DNA of 64,000 bases. It comes from Sphaerosporella brunnea (Eukaryota; Ascomycota; Pezizomycetes; Pezizales; Pyronemataceae). Below, piece by piece: positions 1 to 10,856 of the stretch. Position 1 is the first letter of the stretch. The number at the start of each line of letters is the position of its first letter. The DNA lies in assembly GCA_008704415.1 (NCBI GenBank), contig VXIS01000156.1:40506-104505 (forward strand), written 5' to 3'. The notes under the pieces are model-generated. The model was given only the letters and a program-made list of their open reading frames with translations. It was not told the DNA's origin and searched no databases. The position numbers and the translations under genes were made by a program.

Positions 1-591
1 GTTATCTCTCCGCCGCATGTTGCTCCACCTCAATCAAAATGCTACGGTTGGTAGTATACAAACACATGGAGGGTAGTCGTTTGCCAGACTGCTTCTGTGG
101 CGATGTGCTGAATTGCGCGGTCTACGACTAGGAATCCCTTCTCAGAGGTTAATGTCGCACAGGGGCAGTGGTGGAGCTCTGATTGATTTATAGGGTTGTG
201 GAGCTGCAGAGCGAAGAATAAGGGCAGCAATACCTCCCACGAAGAAGTAACTACTTCTGGACTTTTGGCCATGGGGCTATCAATCTGGGTGGGCACATGC
301 ACAGATGACGATGTTGCGCGAAGAATCCGATGTTTTGAAACCAGTCCCTTGAAGGCCTTAAAAGAAACAGACCCGTCGCCCTCTTGCATAGGCATCGTGG
401 TAAGTCAGCTGGTGATGTATCGGGTAGTGAGGTAGTTTGTAGTAAAATTTTTGTAATATACACCCCCGAGGGCATCCGCGCCGTACGAAATTTCAAATCG
501 GCGGACATTGTAGCACTCTGCTCTCTAACTCTTGCGGTCCAGAATGTACAAACTAAGGACGTCCACGTTCAATATAAACCCACCATCCAAC
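1..591. other. Non-coding left edge
   Basis: I see no convincing gene here. Open frames in this stretch are short or are shadows of the P450 gene that ends at 592. Positions 495-524 match 28957-28986 closely (29-30 bases with a few transitions), so a piece of a dispersed repeat lies just downstream of the P450 stop codon. Confidence 0.5.
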
Positions 592-3500
592 TTAATCAAA
601 AACATCAGTTGCAAAGCGCTCATTCCTCAGCGCCGCGAACCACTCCTCTACCAGCTCTTCCGTCTTTTCCTTGCCCAGTTCCTTCGCCTTATTCCTATAC
701 AGTTCCTTGCACACCTCAGCGACGGCTTCCCCGACCTTCGCACCACCGCACACAAAGACCTTTGCGCCGCTCTCCCACGCTTCGTGCAACTCATCCTTTT
801 CCCTTCTCATACGGTCCTGGACATACCGGCACCCAAGGGACGCCTCCGGTTCACGCGAAAAGGCATATCGCAATTCGACCGCGCCTTGCTTCTCCCAGTG
901 GTCGAATTCATCGGCGTAAAGCCTATCTCTGTCGTGGTAACGACATCCCACGAAAAGGAGAGCTTTGGCCAGCTTTCGTCCGGCGGCGATCTGCACAGCA
1001 CGCTCCTGTACAAAGCCGCGGAACGGCGCGAGGCCGGTACCCGCACATATCATCACGATGGGGGTAGTCTCGGGGTTCAAGGGTAGGTGGAACGGCTTTG
1101 CCGAAGCTCGCACAGATACTTGCAGGATATCGCCTGGCTCGAGAGAGGCGAGGTACGATGTTGCCACGCCGAGGTGGCGACGAGGCGCTCCGGAACGCGC
1201 ATCGCCTTCCACACGGGAGTAGGTAAGCGTGCATGTTTCTGGGTTTTGGAGGGGTGAGGAGGACATCGAATATTGACGCACCCGCATTGGGGGGAGCATT
1301 GCCAGAAAGTCACCGATCGGTACGTTAAGCTTAGGGTAACGCTCCAAGAGATCCAGAGGTGAAGTACGTTTTGCCGTGATCTCGTCCTGGAATTTTTCGG
1401 CAGCCAATGCTTCAAGTTCGGCCTTAACCGCGTGATCTTCGCCAGCGGCGGCGGCTAGAGCAAGGACGTTCTTTTTGGTAGCAGGCTGCGAGAGTTCAAC
1501 GTAAGCATCGAGTACAGCCCGCGCCGAGATATCGCAGTTGGTCGGCAGTGAGGTGGGCGCGTTCGAAGAAATCTTGAGTTGTGCATCCCAAGGAAGCTGG
1601 AACCGCTTCATGGCTCTCTTCACATCCTCCTTTGGGTTGACGGGTAGGACTGCGAGATAATCCCCGGCTCGGTACGGCATGTCACTTGGCAGCTCGATTT
1701 CGATGTGGTGCTTCTCCTTTTCGCCGCCGGTAGTTAGGACACCGACCGATTTGACCCGCGCATTGCGGACATCTATACGCAGGTTCGAAGACCGAGTTTG
1801 CGAAGATATTTCGACCGTTACAACACTGGAGGATGCATCAATTGTGCCGCCCCCTCCGAAGCGCTCCGTGACCGCAGGCCAAAACATGCCGTCCTCCCAG
1901 CTGTCAAATTCAGTAAACATGTCGCCGGTCGAAGCGTCCGCCAGGCCTCTCTTTACGATCCGGTGGCCTCCGCGAGCTTCCAAAAGGTCATCAACCAGGT
2001 TCGGGATGCGCTGGAAGGTGGTTCGCCAGTCTTTGTGACCACAGCCAAACACCGCAAAGTTAGTTCCTGAGACTTCATCCCCCGATAGAGACTGTAGCCA
2101 CTCGACAAAATGCGCCGCATTGTCGGGAGGTTGACCCTCGTAGGAGGCTGTAATGATGACAACGGGGCGGTCCTTTGATAGCTTCTCTGTTGCCGAGTCC
2201 AGTGGGGCTACGGATGCATCGAAGCCGTGTGCTACAGCATTGGTCGAAAGCCGCTGAGCCAGAGTTTCACAAGTGCCGGTATTGGATCCGTAGAAAATGG
2301 ACATCTGTTTTCTAGGTTTCTTCTCTCCGCCGGATTCCGCCTTGCTGACCGATTGCTTTGTCTTGACGCTACCATGATCTCCAGCAGCCAGTGCTTTTTC
2401 CAGATGGATTGGATCCACACCATCTCGGAGCGTAGCTCGCATATAAAAGTCCTTCGGTTTGATAGTAAGCGTCTGCTTGATCTGCAACCGGTAGTTTGGA
2501 TCGTCGAGCTGGAAGTTGAAATTCTGCAACAACAGCGCCGTGACCAAAATTGCTTCCTGCCATGCAAATGGCCGGCCGATACAGCCTCGCATCCCGTTTC
2601 CAAACGGTTTCCACGCGGCGCTAGGAAGTTTCTCGAAGTTTTCGTCAAGCATCTAAGTTCTAGATAAGCGTCGATATCTCACAAAGCATGGGTTGGCTCA
2701 CTCTTTCCGGCCTGAACTCCTCTGCATCGTCGCCATATACCTTGGGGTCGCGATGAATTTTCGGAAGTACAGCGTGGATTGGCTGGCCTTTTTCCAGCGC
2801 ATACTTTCCATTTCCGATGGTGACCGGGTCTTCGTTGAGATCGGGGTGAGGGGACACCGCAAAAATCGACGCGGTAGGGTTGAGTCGAAGCGTTTCGCGT
2901 AGAACAGCTGCGATGTACTTCAACTTGGGTATGTGCTCTACCGTGATTGGGCCCTTTCCGCACACTTCGTCCACCTCCTGTTGCGCTGCGCGATACGCCG
3001 AGGAGTTTCGCAGTAGGCCGTAGAAAGCAAACGACAGCATGCCGGATGTGGTTTCGTGACCCGCAATGAGGAACGTGATCCTTTCACAGCGTAAGCACAG
3101 GGGCTTCCGGATCATGAAGAGGTTACTCACATGTTTGCAATGATAAGGTCATCACTGAGCCCCTCCCCTGTCTTAGGGTCACGTCCGTTTATCATCGCAT
3201 TCAGTAAATCCTTCTTGTCACTCGGTTTCTCCCTCCTTGCCTTAATGACGCCGGCGGCGACATCTTTCATCAACTTGATATCAGCATCATATTTCATATT
3301 AGTGCCACGCAGGAACAAGCCTGCGATCTTGGGGCGATTAGCCCTCTTCCCCGATTCTACGAGAAAGTCGACCATCGCGTCAACAAACTCGTGCATTTCG
3401 CTCTGGTAGAATGAATTGAACCGATAATCCATGGTACACAGCGCCAGCGTATCCAGCGTAAGCCTCGTGAAGTCGTCGGTGGCGAGAATCCGGTTTTGGG

Positions 3501-4040
3501 GCCCATATCGAGCCCATTTCATGACCAGCTGCGATGCGATGTCATGCATATCTGGAGATATATATAGTCAGTCCCATCCACCCTTCGGGGGTAATCAGCA
3601 AGCGGACCATCGAACATCTCCCGAATTGCCATTGGCCCGAAAGCCGGCATCAATATGCGATGGGCAATGGCCCATTCGTGTTCTCCATGGTGTGCTGTAA
3701 ACAACCCTGCACCAGTACCCGCTCGAAGCTCCACCAGCGAGCCTGATACGACTTTGCGGAAGCGCGACTCGTCGCATACTTCTTCCAGTAGCTCAACAGA
3801 ATTTATGAACACCCGCCTTATCCCTCCACCCAGCTGCAGGGAATATATAGGACCGTATGTGTCGGCCAGGCGTAGAAATGTTGTCAGTGGGGTGTCGCGG
3901 TCGAGCTCGGCTAGGTTGCCAACAAGCGGTAGGCCGGGTGGACAGGGGGGTGGGAGCGGGGTAGATGCCTTGGCCGGCGGCGGGGTATCATCGTCAGTTT
4001 CAAGGCGGGCAAGGGCGGCGGCCAGATTGGATATTGACAT
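592..4040 (-). CDS. Self-sufficient cytochrome P450 / NADPH-P450 reductase fusion (CYP505-like)
   Basis: Four exons on the minus strand rebuild in frame: 3608-4040, 3131-3551, 2702-3080 and 592-2652, giving 1097 residues. Introns are 56, 50 and 49 bp. The N-terminal half is a P450: I-helix AGHETTSG near residue 290, ExxR (ETLR) near 348, and heme loop FGNGMRGCIG with the ligand Cys at about 435. A flavodoxin-like FMN domain starts near 528 (FYGSNTGTCET). Then come the FAD part (RQYSMSSSP, about 866) and NADPH part (CAGTGLAPFRGF, about 955). This order and length match the BM3/P450foxy family, which hydroxylates fatty acids near the omega end without a separate reductase; the substrate here is inferred from the family. 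No N-terminal membrane anchor is evident, as expected for the soluble fusion. The reductase exon is intact, with no sign of decay. Confidence 0.93.
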
Positions 4041-6584
4041 CGTTGTCCTCGGAAGTGTTCGTCGATGTGGGAATGCAGTTTCTCTGAGATCAAGATGGAT
4101 GGCGAGCGGAATATTGATTTGCTCAGGCGGCGGGATTATTATGGATTATATAGTTCCGACACCTCCAGCTACACAGAAACGTCATTGCTGTCTCCAAATT
4201 GCAGCTTGCTCCGCCTCGGCGAGTCGCAGTTGCAGCTCATCGACGCATCATGCGGATGCGGAGTTTTGCAGACGCCAGCGATCCGTGCATCATATGACGA
4301 GTGATGTCCGATGCCGAGGCCGAGGCAGTGTGCCTGCATCCAAGCGGTCTAGACGTCTCAAGCGGAGGATGGATTGCCCGGTTTGAGACATCTACAACCC
4401 TCCAAAAACGCCGGCTCCTCGCATCGGAGAAACTCGATGCTGGTCACTTTAAGTAATTTAACTATTGGGCGCCGAGGGTTCGGCCACAGGTGGGTCTACC
4501 GTTCGGAGAGTTGCGGCCATCCCATCCGCTAGCGCGCAGCCCTAGTTATTTTTGTATTAGATATGTATATCGCGAGTTAAGGTCACATGGTGTTTTGTTC
4601 CAGAGGGATACATACCACCACCAAGCATGATGAGGCCAGTTGACTGAAATCTGCTGTCCTCGTGTAGTTACTCGCACAACACACCTGATTCCAGATTAAC
4701 GCAATCACTGTAGGTACCCACCCATATTTTCCGCATCCGGCACGAAAATGATGACGCTTTATTCTAGAATAATTCTTCTCGCCCTTCTAACGACCGGAAG
4801 CTTTTCTAAACCCCTGCTGCATATAGTACCTAGATAAGCGAAACCTCCACGTGTCTGGGAGTGGATGGATTTAGGCCCCGCCTTTACTCGACGATTTTTT
4901 AAGTATCCTGATGCTGGCCTGGGTTAGGGTTTCTTGGGCATCCGGATAGTAGTGATGTCCACGACTTGAGCCCGTTCGAACAGCTTCGAACGTCCGGCAG
5001 TTCGAACCCTTATTATATGTGGGTGGTATAAAGTAGCCGACCAGTTCGGGCACCAGTTCGTCAAATTACCAGTGACATGCAGCGCCGAGGGGCCGGGAAA
5101 TCTCCGGCCCGTCCTGAAAACGTATTCTCGCCTGCCTATCATGGATTGTCACTCAGTTCGCGAACTGGTTCGAACGGCGTCGTGAACATCGCTACCCGCC
5201 TTGACATGATCAACCTAGGCTTCCTCACGGGCAACGCAAATAAAGACTCCGGATTCAAATGTTCCCTTAGGCCTTAGGCCTACTGTACGCAGTCGCGGTG
5301 ATGGGAACGGTTCCATCATTCTCGATCACTCGAGCTAATTTACGGACTCAAACGAACATTATAATACCATACATTTTAATACCTTTTTGAAATCAATACC
5401 GAGCTTGAGGCAAAACTACACTGAAAAAAGTGTTATGCCGAGACTGAGTGACCTCATGAATCGCGCTTTTTTTTGGCTTTTCTCAACGTCCGGGCTCCCA
5501 CCGACGCTCACGACTCCCGCCGCCGCTCCCGCCCTAAATTGAGTCCAATGCCATCTCCACAAACTCGTCTTACAATCCATCAGTTCCTCTTCAACGTCGA
5601 CCAATTGTTATTCTTCGACTTGGTCCCAGCTGCTTGGGTGGCGGAAGGAGCGTGCGTTCTAGAATGCCTAGGTTTATATACATGGATGTAGGTAGCTTGT
5701 CAGCTCGCTCTGCTGTGAGGCTAGGTATTCCCCTTTTTATCATGAATGAGGTTTCTGGTGGAAAATGAACGCTCCGAAGGAACAGAGTTTGAAAGTGTGC
5801 GAAGAAGCCTGACCGTTGTGCGAAGGGTGCAAGTTCCCACACAGGACTTTGACGGCTGCGGTATTTGACATGCTGGCTACGAGCTGCCTCCGGGTTTGTG
5901 CAGTGGCACTTTCTCCTGGATGCCGAGCTTCTTGATGGTGAGGCCGCCGCCGCCGGCGCATCAAACAAAGTTTTACACCTCCCTCAAGCGCTGTAATCTA
6001 TAGGGTAAGTTTACCTAAACTTATATTGCGTGCCAGAAAGCTACCTAATCGAACCATCTTTATCGACCCTAAGCTAATTTGAACGAACTTGCTCTCCACT
6101 TCGACTTTTCTCTCTTTTGTGTACCTTATTTTTTTTTGGAATGAAAGGCGGAGCGCCTTATGCAGCGAGGGTTAGGGGATGAGTTAGGTATGAGTGACAC
6201 ATGATGACTCGGAGGAAGTAGTCTTTTCGAGGAGAAAGGGCTGCCGGTTGATGTCAGGAAACGGAGGGAAGGTAAAAGGATAATGCGTTTTTCGATTGCC
6301 GGGCACTGAAAGGCCAGTAGGCTGTAAAAAAAAATTTATTATGGAGGGTGCGCCCTGGTACAAATCGATTGCGACAAGTGGTGTCTGCTTTGAGACGTGT
6401 TTTGATACGCGGTTGTATGTAACGCGTGTTCCCCTGCAGTCGCCATCACAACAGCTCCTCCTCCACTCCCTCCAACTCTCGCTGCTCCTCCTCCTAGCAA
6501 ATCCTTCCCTCCGCACTCTCCACTACCATCGATAGCCTTTACCACAGCGGCTGACGCTAAATTACCAGCTGGAAATCCGCTCCA
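4041..6584. other. Intergenic region, P450 to ASCH gene
   Basis: About 2.5 kb without a supported gene. It should hold the promoter of the minus-strand P450 gene and, at its right end, that of the ASCH gene. Open frames at 5.4-6.5 kb are short and lack recognisable motifs. A 14-base palindromic-looking word at 6343-6356 (GGAGGGTGCGCCCT) recurs exactly at 28997-29010 next to an inverted repeat. Confidence 0.5.
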
Positions 6585-7034
6585 ATGCCCTCCCGACCAT
6601 CTACCACCGGCTCTACAGACGTTCTCATGCCCATTCAGCCGCTCCACATGGGACGTATTGCGGCCCGCCAGAAGACGCACGAATTTCGCGGTTACCTCCT
6701 CCCCCGAGGTGTCAAGAGAATCTGGTTCTACACCACTGCTCCGGCGCAGAAGCTGCGGTACGTCGCGGACATCGGCAACGGTAAGAAGCCAGGAGAGATC
6801 GCGACCACCGACACCGGCCTGGGAAACAAGGAATTCAATGAGGGAAAAAAGAAGGCGGGCACGTACGGGTACGAGATTTTGAAGTTGTGGGAGGTCGGCA
6901 AAGGGACCAATGGGTTCACACTCGAAAGGCTGAAGGAAGAGGGATGGATCAAGGGCCCACCACAAAAGTATCAGTATGTGAAGGCGGAAATGTTGCGGGC
7001 GCTCGCCGGAGATGGCCTGAAGTCTGTATTCTGA
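6585..7034 (+). CDS. ASCH-domain (PUA-superfamily) protein
   Basis: A single-exon frame of 149 residues with an ATG start in a reasonable context (CCAATG). The N-terminal third reads like an ASCH domain: a beta strand ending in MPIQP, a helix, then ARQKTHEFRGY, which fits the family GxKxxExR signature, followed by the strand IWFYTTAPA and YVADIG. ASCH domains are small beta-barrels related to PUA and are thought to bind RNA or modified nucleotides; a few act as nucleosidases. The role of this protein is unknown. A C-terminal stretch (residues about 95-149, charged, with a helix) follows the barrel. The gene converges with the minus-strand aaRS-like gene; the two stop codons are about 170 bp apart. 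Confidence 0.75.
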   Translation: MPSRPSTTGSTDVLMPIQPLHMGRIAARQKTHEFRGYLLPRGVKRIWFYTTAPAQKLRYVADIGNGKKPGEIATTDTGLGNKEFNEGKKKAGTYGYEILKLWEVGKGTNGFTLERLKEEGWIKGPPQKYQYVKAEMLRALAGDGLKSVF

Positions 7035-7207
7035 GGCATGGGGGTACTTTCGGGGTGAGAAATTCGGCGTTTTCTTTGTCGCTTTGTATCGCTGGTTTGC
7101 TAGCGAGGGAAACATCATGGCGTTTGAGACCGAGAATACCAAGTAGTGGGAATAACTTTGGTCGTTCAAGCGCTTCATTTGGAGGTACAGTTGCCCGATA
7201 CATCTAG

Positions 7208-8491
7208 CTAAACTACGGAAGTTGAAATTCTCTGTAGAACGCCCATCAAAAAGACCAAAGCCACCACTGCCCAAAGATGGATGCCTGCCAAGGTGCTCCC
7301 AAACCACCGTGGCGAGTTCTTGGGCTCGCGCTCCGGTGCAAGGACCTCATTCCCTGACATTATCCTATGCAAATAGACCACACTATATGACCTGAAAAAC
7401 GTCTCAGGCTTATCGATCCAATGCAAAACCTCATCAAACAGTCGGGAAATTGCTGAGCCCCGCCTAGCCATCAATCCCTCAAATGACAACATGTAGTCCA
7501 TGTCCGTCCGGCGGAGGTATTCGTACGCGCCATGGCGCACATACAGAGATTTTGAAATCTTGGAACCTGCCCAATCGACGACGAGCGGCGCATACACGAT
7601 CAACACAGCCTTAGGATCGGAGACGTGTCGCCACAACAGCTGTTCCTGGTAGAACCCCGCATAGTCTGCACCGGTGACTTGGATCCACGAAACCTTCGGG
7701 TCAGCGAGGAAGTACTCGGTTCGGATGAGGGTTCTCAGGGGTGTGTTAAACTCCAGCCGTTTCACATCCTCGTCAGCGTGGAGATCGACGGTGTAGGCGC
7801 CGTGGATGCCGCAGAAGAACGTGATCACTGTTCCGTCGTAGACAGTTCTCTGTCCCCACTTGTCCGCGCGCCCGCAGTCTTTCACGGGACATTGCGAGCG
7901 GATTCCAAACTTCCGTCCTGCCTCGGTCTCCGCACCGGTATCGAATGCTGGGCTCAGCGCATCGCGTTGGAGAACAACATCGCGGACGACTCCAACCATC
8001 CGGCGGTCATCGAGAAGTTCATCCTGAGTCAGGACTTCATGCGGCACCTCAAAAGCGCTCGAAAGTTCATCGAGTAGTTGCGAAAACGGGGAAATGTGAG
8101 TTCCGAATTCTCTGGTTGAGCGCAGGCTTTTCTGGTAGGTGACACCGTCAATCACCTCGCGCGCAGTTTCAAAGGTCGAAGGGGCGGTATCGACAAAATG
8201 CACGCACACAGAGACCGAAATCTCGTCGTCGTCGTCGTGGTTTTTGCCGGCCGAAAGATACTCCCGGAGCCGCCGTGCGATCGCGAAGGCTGTAGCGAAG
8301 GTCACGACCGTTCCGATGTGTGGACTACCATTTGGCTGGGTGCCGACACGAAGCTTGATCGTTTTCTGCTTACAATAGCTGGAGAGATATGGAATGAAGC
8401 TGTCTCGGAAGACATAGGAAGCAGACCCGAGGGGATGGTGCACCAGGCCATCGTGGTGAGTCGTGTGTAGCTGAGAAAGTGGCTTTGGCAT
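7208..8491 (-). CDS. Class I aminoacyl-tRNA-synthetase-like protein with C-terminal hydrophobic tail
   Basis: An uninterrupted 427-residue frame from an ATG. It carries both class I signatures: a HIGH-type motif, PNGSPHIG (residues 53-60), and a KMSKS-type motif, KISKS (311-315). Between them Cys201, Cys206, Cys227 and His230 could form a zinc site. The layout most resembles archaeal-type class I lysyl-tRNA synthetase, but the protein is short and I see no clear anticodon-binding region, so a full synthetase role is doubtful. The last 28 residues include a strongly hydrophobic run (WAVVALVFLMGVL), which could anchor the protein in a membrane; that is unusual for a synthetase. Alternatives are a tRNA-synthetase paralogue with a new role or another HIGH-superfamily nucleotidyl transferase. 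Confidence 0.7.
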   Translation of the reverse strand: MPKPLSQLHTTHHDGLVHHPLGSASYVFRDSFIPYLSSYCKQKTIKLRVGTQPNGSPHIGTVVTFATAFAIARRLREYLSAGKNHDDDDEISVSVCVHFVDTAPSTFETAREVIDGVTYQKSLRSTREFGTHISPFSQLLDELSSAFEVPHEVLTQDELLDDRRMVGVVRDVVLQRDALSPAFDTGAETEAGRKFGIRSQCPVKDCGRADKWGQRTVYDGTVITFFCGIHGAYTVDLHADEDVKRLEFNTPLRTLIRTEYFLADPKVSWIQVTGADYAGFYQEQLLWRHVSDPKAVLIVYAPLVVDWAGSKISKSLYVRHGAYEYLRRTDMDYMLSFEGLMARRGSAISRLFDEVLHWIDKPETFFRSYSVVYLHRIMSGNEVLAPEREPKNSPRWFGSTLAGIHLWAVVALVFLMGVLQRISTSVV

Positions 8492-9907
8492 TTGAAAGGC
8501 TGAGAGAGTGGACTATGGTGAATGTCGCCAGATCGAGCGGGGTAGCAATGGAGGGCGGCTTTTGCAGCTGCGACCCCCATTTTCTATATTTGTCCCGGTG
8601 AATACGTGGGAAGCAGAGGCTCAACCTTCAGTGTTACACTTCTCATGTATCTCCAACTGCTGAATTCGTCGCCGGTGGCAGATTGTTTGGGTGACACAAA
8701 CGCGGGGGTAAAGTAGGTCGAGTGCTTGTCTGTGCTGCTGCAAGGAGGCCGAGGACGGCTATAAGTTGCACTGCCTTTGAGGGTGTATCTTTATCGACTA
8801 CGAATCGCATTGTGAAGGAAGGCACTTACCGTAGGTATTTATTCGCCCACACAAGCAGTGTATTCAAGACACAGCGATAATCTCCACACAACCAAGCAAC
8901 TCTTTCCTGGATGTGTACAGTGCACTTTTGAGCTCTACAACCCATGAGGTTGACCCACTTCTCAACCTTCAAAGTTGTCCGCAACGGACAAACTTAACAT
9001 CGTGCTTTTAAACCCCTTGAATTATATGAACACCGCAAAAGGTTACCTGGGCAAGCTGCAGAAATGCCTGTGACTCCGAGTCAGGAGCCGGATCCGCCAT
9101 CTTTATTCAGTGCAGCAGTCCTCCCCACCGTGGAAGCTTAGCCTATATAGAGTGGGAAAAGGCGTGGAGAGGGTCTGAAGTAAGACCGGTTCTAAGAATA
9201 ATGTCGTATGGAACGAGTATCATCACGCGAGTGACAAGATGAGATTGGAATCCTCGCCTTGAGCACTCAGGCCGGGGAGCTCATCCTCGAGGGAACAATC
9301 CCTTTAGTAGGGCTGCTGGCTACGTAAGTAAGAACTGGGAACCTACATCCTTACATAGAACTCCAGGAAGGCATAGTCTTTACAGGATTTGCGAGCGCTC
9401 CTCGAGTGCGATTCGATGTATGCAAGCATAAAATATCACTCGAATCTAGTCCGATTCGGGTGTCCGCGACCATATGTCGTATCGAAACGCCAGCCCGTTG
9501 ATCTTTGGGCTTCACGGTCATCTACTGACCTCGTACGGGATCGGAAGAAACTGTTCACGAAGAAGCTCTTGGGCTGTTTATTTTTACCTGTTTTTTTTGA
9601 TGTTTCTTTGCCCACGCATTCTGATCTTTTACCGCACGGCTTTCTGAGTGGTGATTACGATTATGTGCCTAATCCCGCTAATTCCGGGTTTTTGAATGGT
9701 ATCTCGGTCAGCCGTCTCGGCCCGAACAGGGCGCCGATAAGCCCCCACTGTTTTTATACCCCGACAGTTTACCTCCGGAGAAGCTGTTTCCTGAGGAAGT
9801 ACTTCTCATCATCGATAACTACTTTTCCGTACATACGTTGTGGGTACAACTTTGAGTGGTCCGGAGAAGCAAACTCTGACCTCGCTGCAGATCGTCTTTG
9901 CACCAGA
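8492..9907. other. Intergenic region with a 519-nt frame open into the PEBP gene
   Basis: No separate gene is supported. From 9389 a frame runs without a stop into the PEBP gene that starts at 9908, but the added 173 residues show no PEBP features. In another frame around 9765-9850 a short stretch (SLPPEKLFPEEVLLIIDNYF) vaguely resembles the start of a fungal-specific transcription-factor domain and may be a fossil. Confidence 0.4.
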
Positions 9908-10519
9908 ATGAACTACGTCCCAAGTTTTGTCGAATACGGCCTCGGAAGGCTTTTTCGCAACTTTCGCGGCCGCGATGACAAGCTCATCCAGAGAGGCTCC
10001 GCATTCGCCAATTGTCCCGAGCCATCCCTCACGCTCGAGTGCCCTGAGGTTGGGCCATCCGGCTCAAGCTTGAGCGTCAAGCACACAGCGTTCGGAGAGC
10101 AGCTTTTTCCGACGCTTCGATGGCCAGCTGTCACTCCCAACATCAAGGAGTACCTGCTCATAGTGGAGGACCCCGATGCTCCACTTCCGAATCCTATTAC
10201 TCACGGCCTGTTCTACTCCATTCCAGCAACCGCGACTGGGGTTACAGCCCAAGATATCGAGTTGGTGAAGGGCTCGGCGGTGCCTAACCTTCTGAAAGGT
10301 GGGTTTAAGTACAGTCCAAACCGGGGACACATCTACCGTGGGCCACGACCGCCCCGTGGCCATGGCCCGCATCGGTACTGGTTCACTTTAATCGGCATGA
10401 ACGAAGCACTCGATGTGAAGAAGCTCAGTCCATTGGCAAAGAAGGAAGAGCTTCTTGTTGCGATTCAGGGCAAAGTTGTTGGTTGGGGATCGTGGATCGG
10501 AGTTTTCGAGAATGAATGA
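9908..10519 (+). CDS. Phosphatidylethanolamine-binding protein family (YbhB/Tfs1-like)
   Basis: 203 residues from the ATG at 9908. PEBP hallmarks are clear: DPDAP at residues 88-92, followed by a conserved segment with His99 and Gly100, and the ligand-pocket motif GPRPPRGHGPHRY at 145-157. The C-terminus VVGWGSWIGVFE fits the fungal members. PEBP proteins bind phospholipid head groups or phosphopeptides; yeast Tfs1 inhibits carboxypeptidase Y and a Ras GAP. The specific partner here is not visible. The frame stays open for 519 nt upstream, so a longer protein from 9389 cannot be excluded by stops alone. I prefer 9908 because family homology begins soon after it. Confidence 0.85.
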   Translation: MNYVPSFVEYGLGRLFRNFRGRDDKLIQRGSAFANCPEPSLTLECPEVGPSGSSLSVKHTAFGEQLFPTLRWPAVTPNIKEYLLIVEDPDAPLPNPITHGLFYSIPATATGVTAQDIELVKGSAVPNLLKGGFKYSPNRGHIYRGPRPPRGHGPHRYWFTLIGMNEALDVKKLSPLAKKEELLVAIQGKVVGWGSWIGVFENE

Positions 10520-10856
10520 TGGCAAATATTGATTTTTTTTTGATTTATTTTCCTGTTTCTCTTTTATTCAGTTAGTTCATTGAAATCGGTTCTTCTCTGC
10601 GCACTGTATTCTATATCTGTCACGACAACCCTAACCACCAAACTATCTCCGCGTTTCTCCGTCTCGGAGTTAACTGAGCTATCAGCGCTTTTCGGGCCGA
10701 AAATAAATGGCGAAGAGAGCTCGTCCTCCTGCTGCTCAACTCAACTGCGCCCGCGGTTTCGCACCGACCAGTAACCTTCGGAAACCCCGCAGATACCCCG
10801 CATACACCCCGCCGTGATAGCGATAATTAGACCGTGTGCAGGCCGAAGACTCCACA

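Noticed and set aside
384..1067. Plus-strand frame of 227 codons
   Set aside because: It is antisense to the reductase exon of the P450 fusion, whose motifs are unambiguous.
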